Below are positions 5,558-5,688 of a DNA stretch of 5,688 nucleotides, in pieces (position 1 is the stretch's first letter; every line of letters starts with the position of its first letter). Under the pieces are notes generated by a model that was given only the letters and a program-made list of their open reading frames with translations, was not told the DNA's origin and did no database searches. The DNA is taken from positions 1 through 5,688 of the forward strand of contig JAEXNS010000046.1 in NCBI GenBank assembly GCA_023439605.1, written 5' to 3'. The position numbers were made by a program, and so were the translations under genes. The DNA comes from Bacillota bacterium. GTDB taxonomy: Bacteria; Bacillota; Clostridia; Oscillospirales; Ruminococcaceae.

Positions 5558-5647
5558 AGTAAAAAAGTTAAAGTTTTACTCGATTTTTTTCAAAAAATCG
5601 TAGGTTTCCAAAGGGCAACGCCCTTGGTCGCTTTCCGCAGAAAGCGA
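5500..5647. repeat. Cluster of five hairpins, likely a dispersed intergenic repeat element
   Basis: Five close inverted repeats occur here. H1 is 5500-5507 with 5512-5519. H2 is AGTAAAA 5558-5564 with TTTTACT 5574-5580. H3 is CGATTTTTT 5581-5589 with AAAAAATCG 5592-5600. H4 is AAGGGC 5611-5616 with GCCCTT 5620-5625 around AAC, extendable by two pairs past a bulged A. H5 is TCGCTTTC 5628-5635 with GAAAGCGA 5640-5647 around CGCA. H2-H5 are nearly back to back, and H4-H5 are GC-rich compared with the surroundings. The pattern of a T/A hairpin, a GGGC-AAC-GCCC hairpin and a gcTTTC-CGCA-GAAAgc hairpin recalls intergenic repeats I have seen in Clostridia genomes, but I cannot name the family and only one copy lies in the window. 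Its right boundary may lie beyond 5688. Confidence 0.55.
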
Positions 5648-5688
5648 AATCCTTATGCTTTAAGAGCTTTTTTGCTTCTTTTTGCGAT

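Overview
The window is very AT-rich, with strong AAGGAGG-type ribosome binding sites, TTG/TATAAT promoters and AT-only hairpin terminators. This points to a low-GC Gram-positive anaerobe. The gene families suggest a motile, Lachnospiraceae-like member of the Clostridia; this is an inference from codon bias and protein type, not an identification. No rRNA, tRNA, CRISPR array, integrase or transposase gene is visible.

Layout: (1) 1-176, minus strand: the N-terminal 58 codons of a small Ser-rich protein that could be the anti-sigma factor FlgM; it runs off the left edge. (2) 177-548: a 372-base divergent intergenic region. It holds a possibly structured, locally G-rich leader for the left gene, a good sigma-A promoter for the right gene, and a small hairpin or pseudoknot just before the next ribosome binding site. 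(3) 549-1820, plus strand: a two-gene operon encoding a ParA/Soj-type ATPase and a ComFB-family protein, closed by a long AT-rich hairpin terminator. (4) 2002-2685, plus strand: a 227-residue protein whose C-terminal half resembles uncharacterised (DUF5610-like) proteins of motile Clostridia; a sigma-D-like -10 (CCGATAT) overlaps a sigma-A promoter upstream. It ends at a strong terminator. (5) 2729-3313, minus strand: a membrane-anchored or exported protein with a Ser/Thr-rich linker. (6) 3454-5415, minus strand: a family 2 glycosyltransferase with a long helical, TPR-like C-terminal region. (7) 5416-5688: no convincing gene, but a cluster of five close hairpins that looks like a dispersed intergenic repeat, next to a short open stretch without a start codon.

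How the genes may work together: the FlgM-like start, the sigma-D-like -10 and a large GT2 enzyme of a kind often found in flagellar glycosylation regions all hint at a motility or cell-surface neighbourhood. The most unusual point is the ParA-ComFB pair. A complete ParA ATPase sits without a visible ParB and is instead coupled, 21 bases apart, to a member of a family recently described as cyclic-dinucleotide receptors. A nucleotide-messenger-responsive positioning module is a testable idea, not a demonstrated one.
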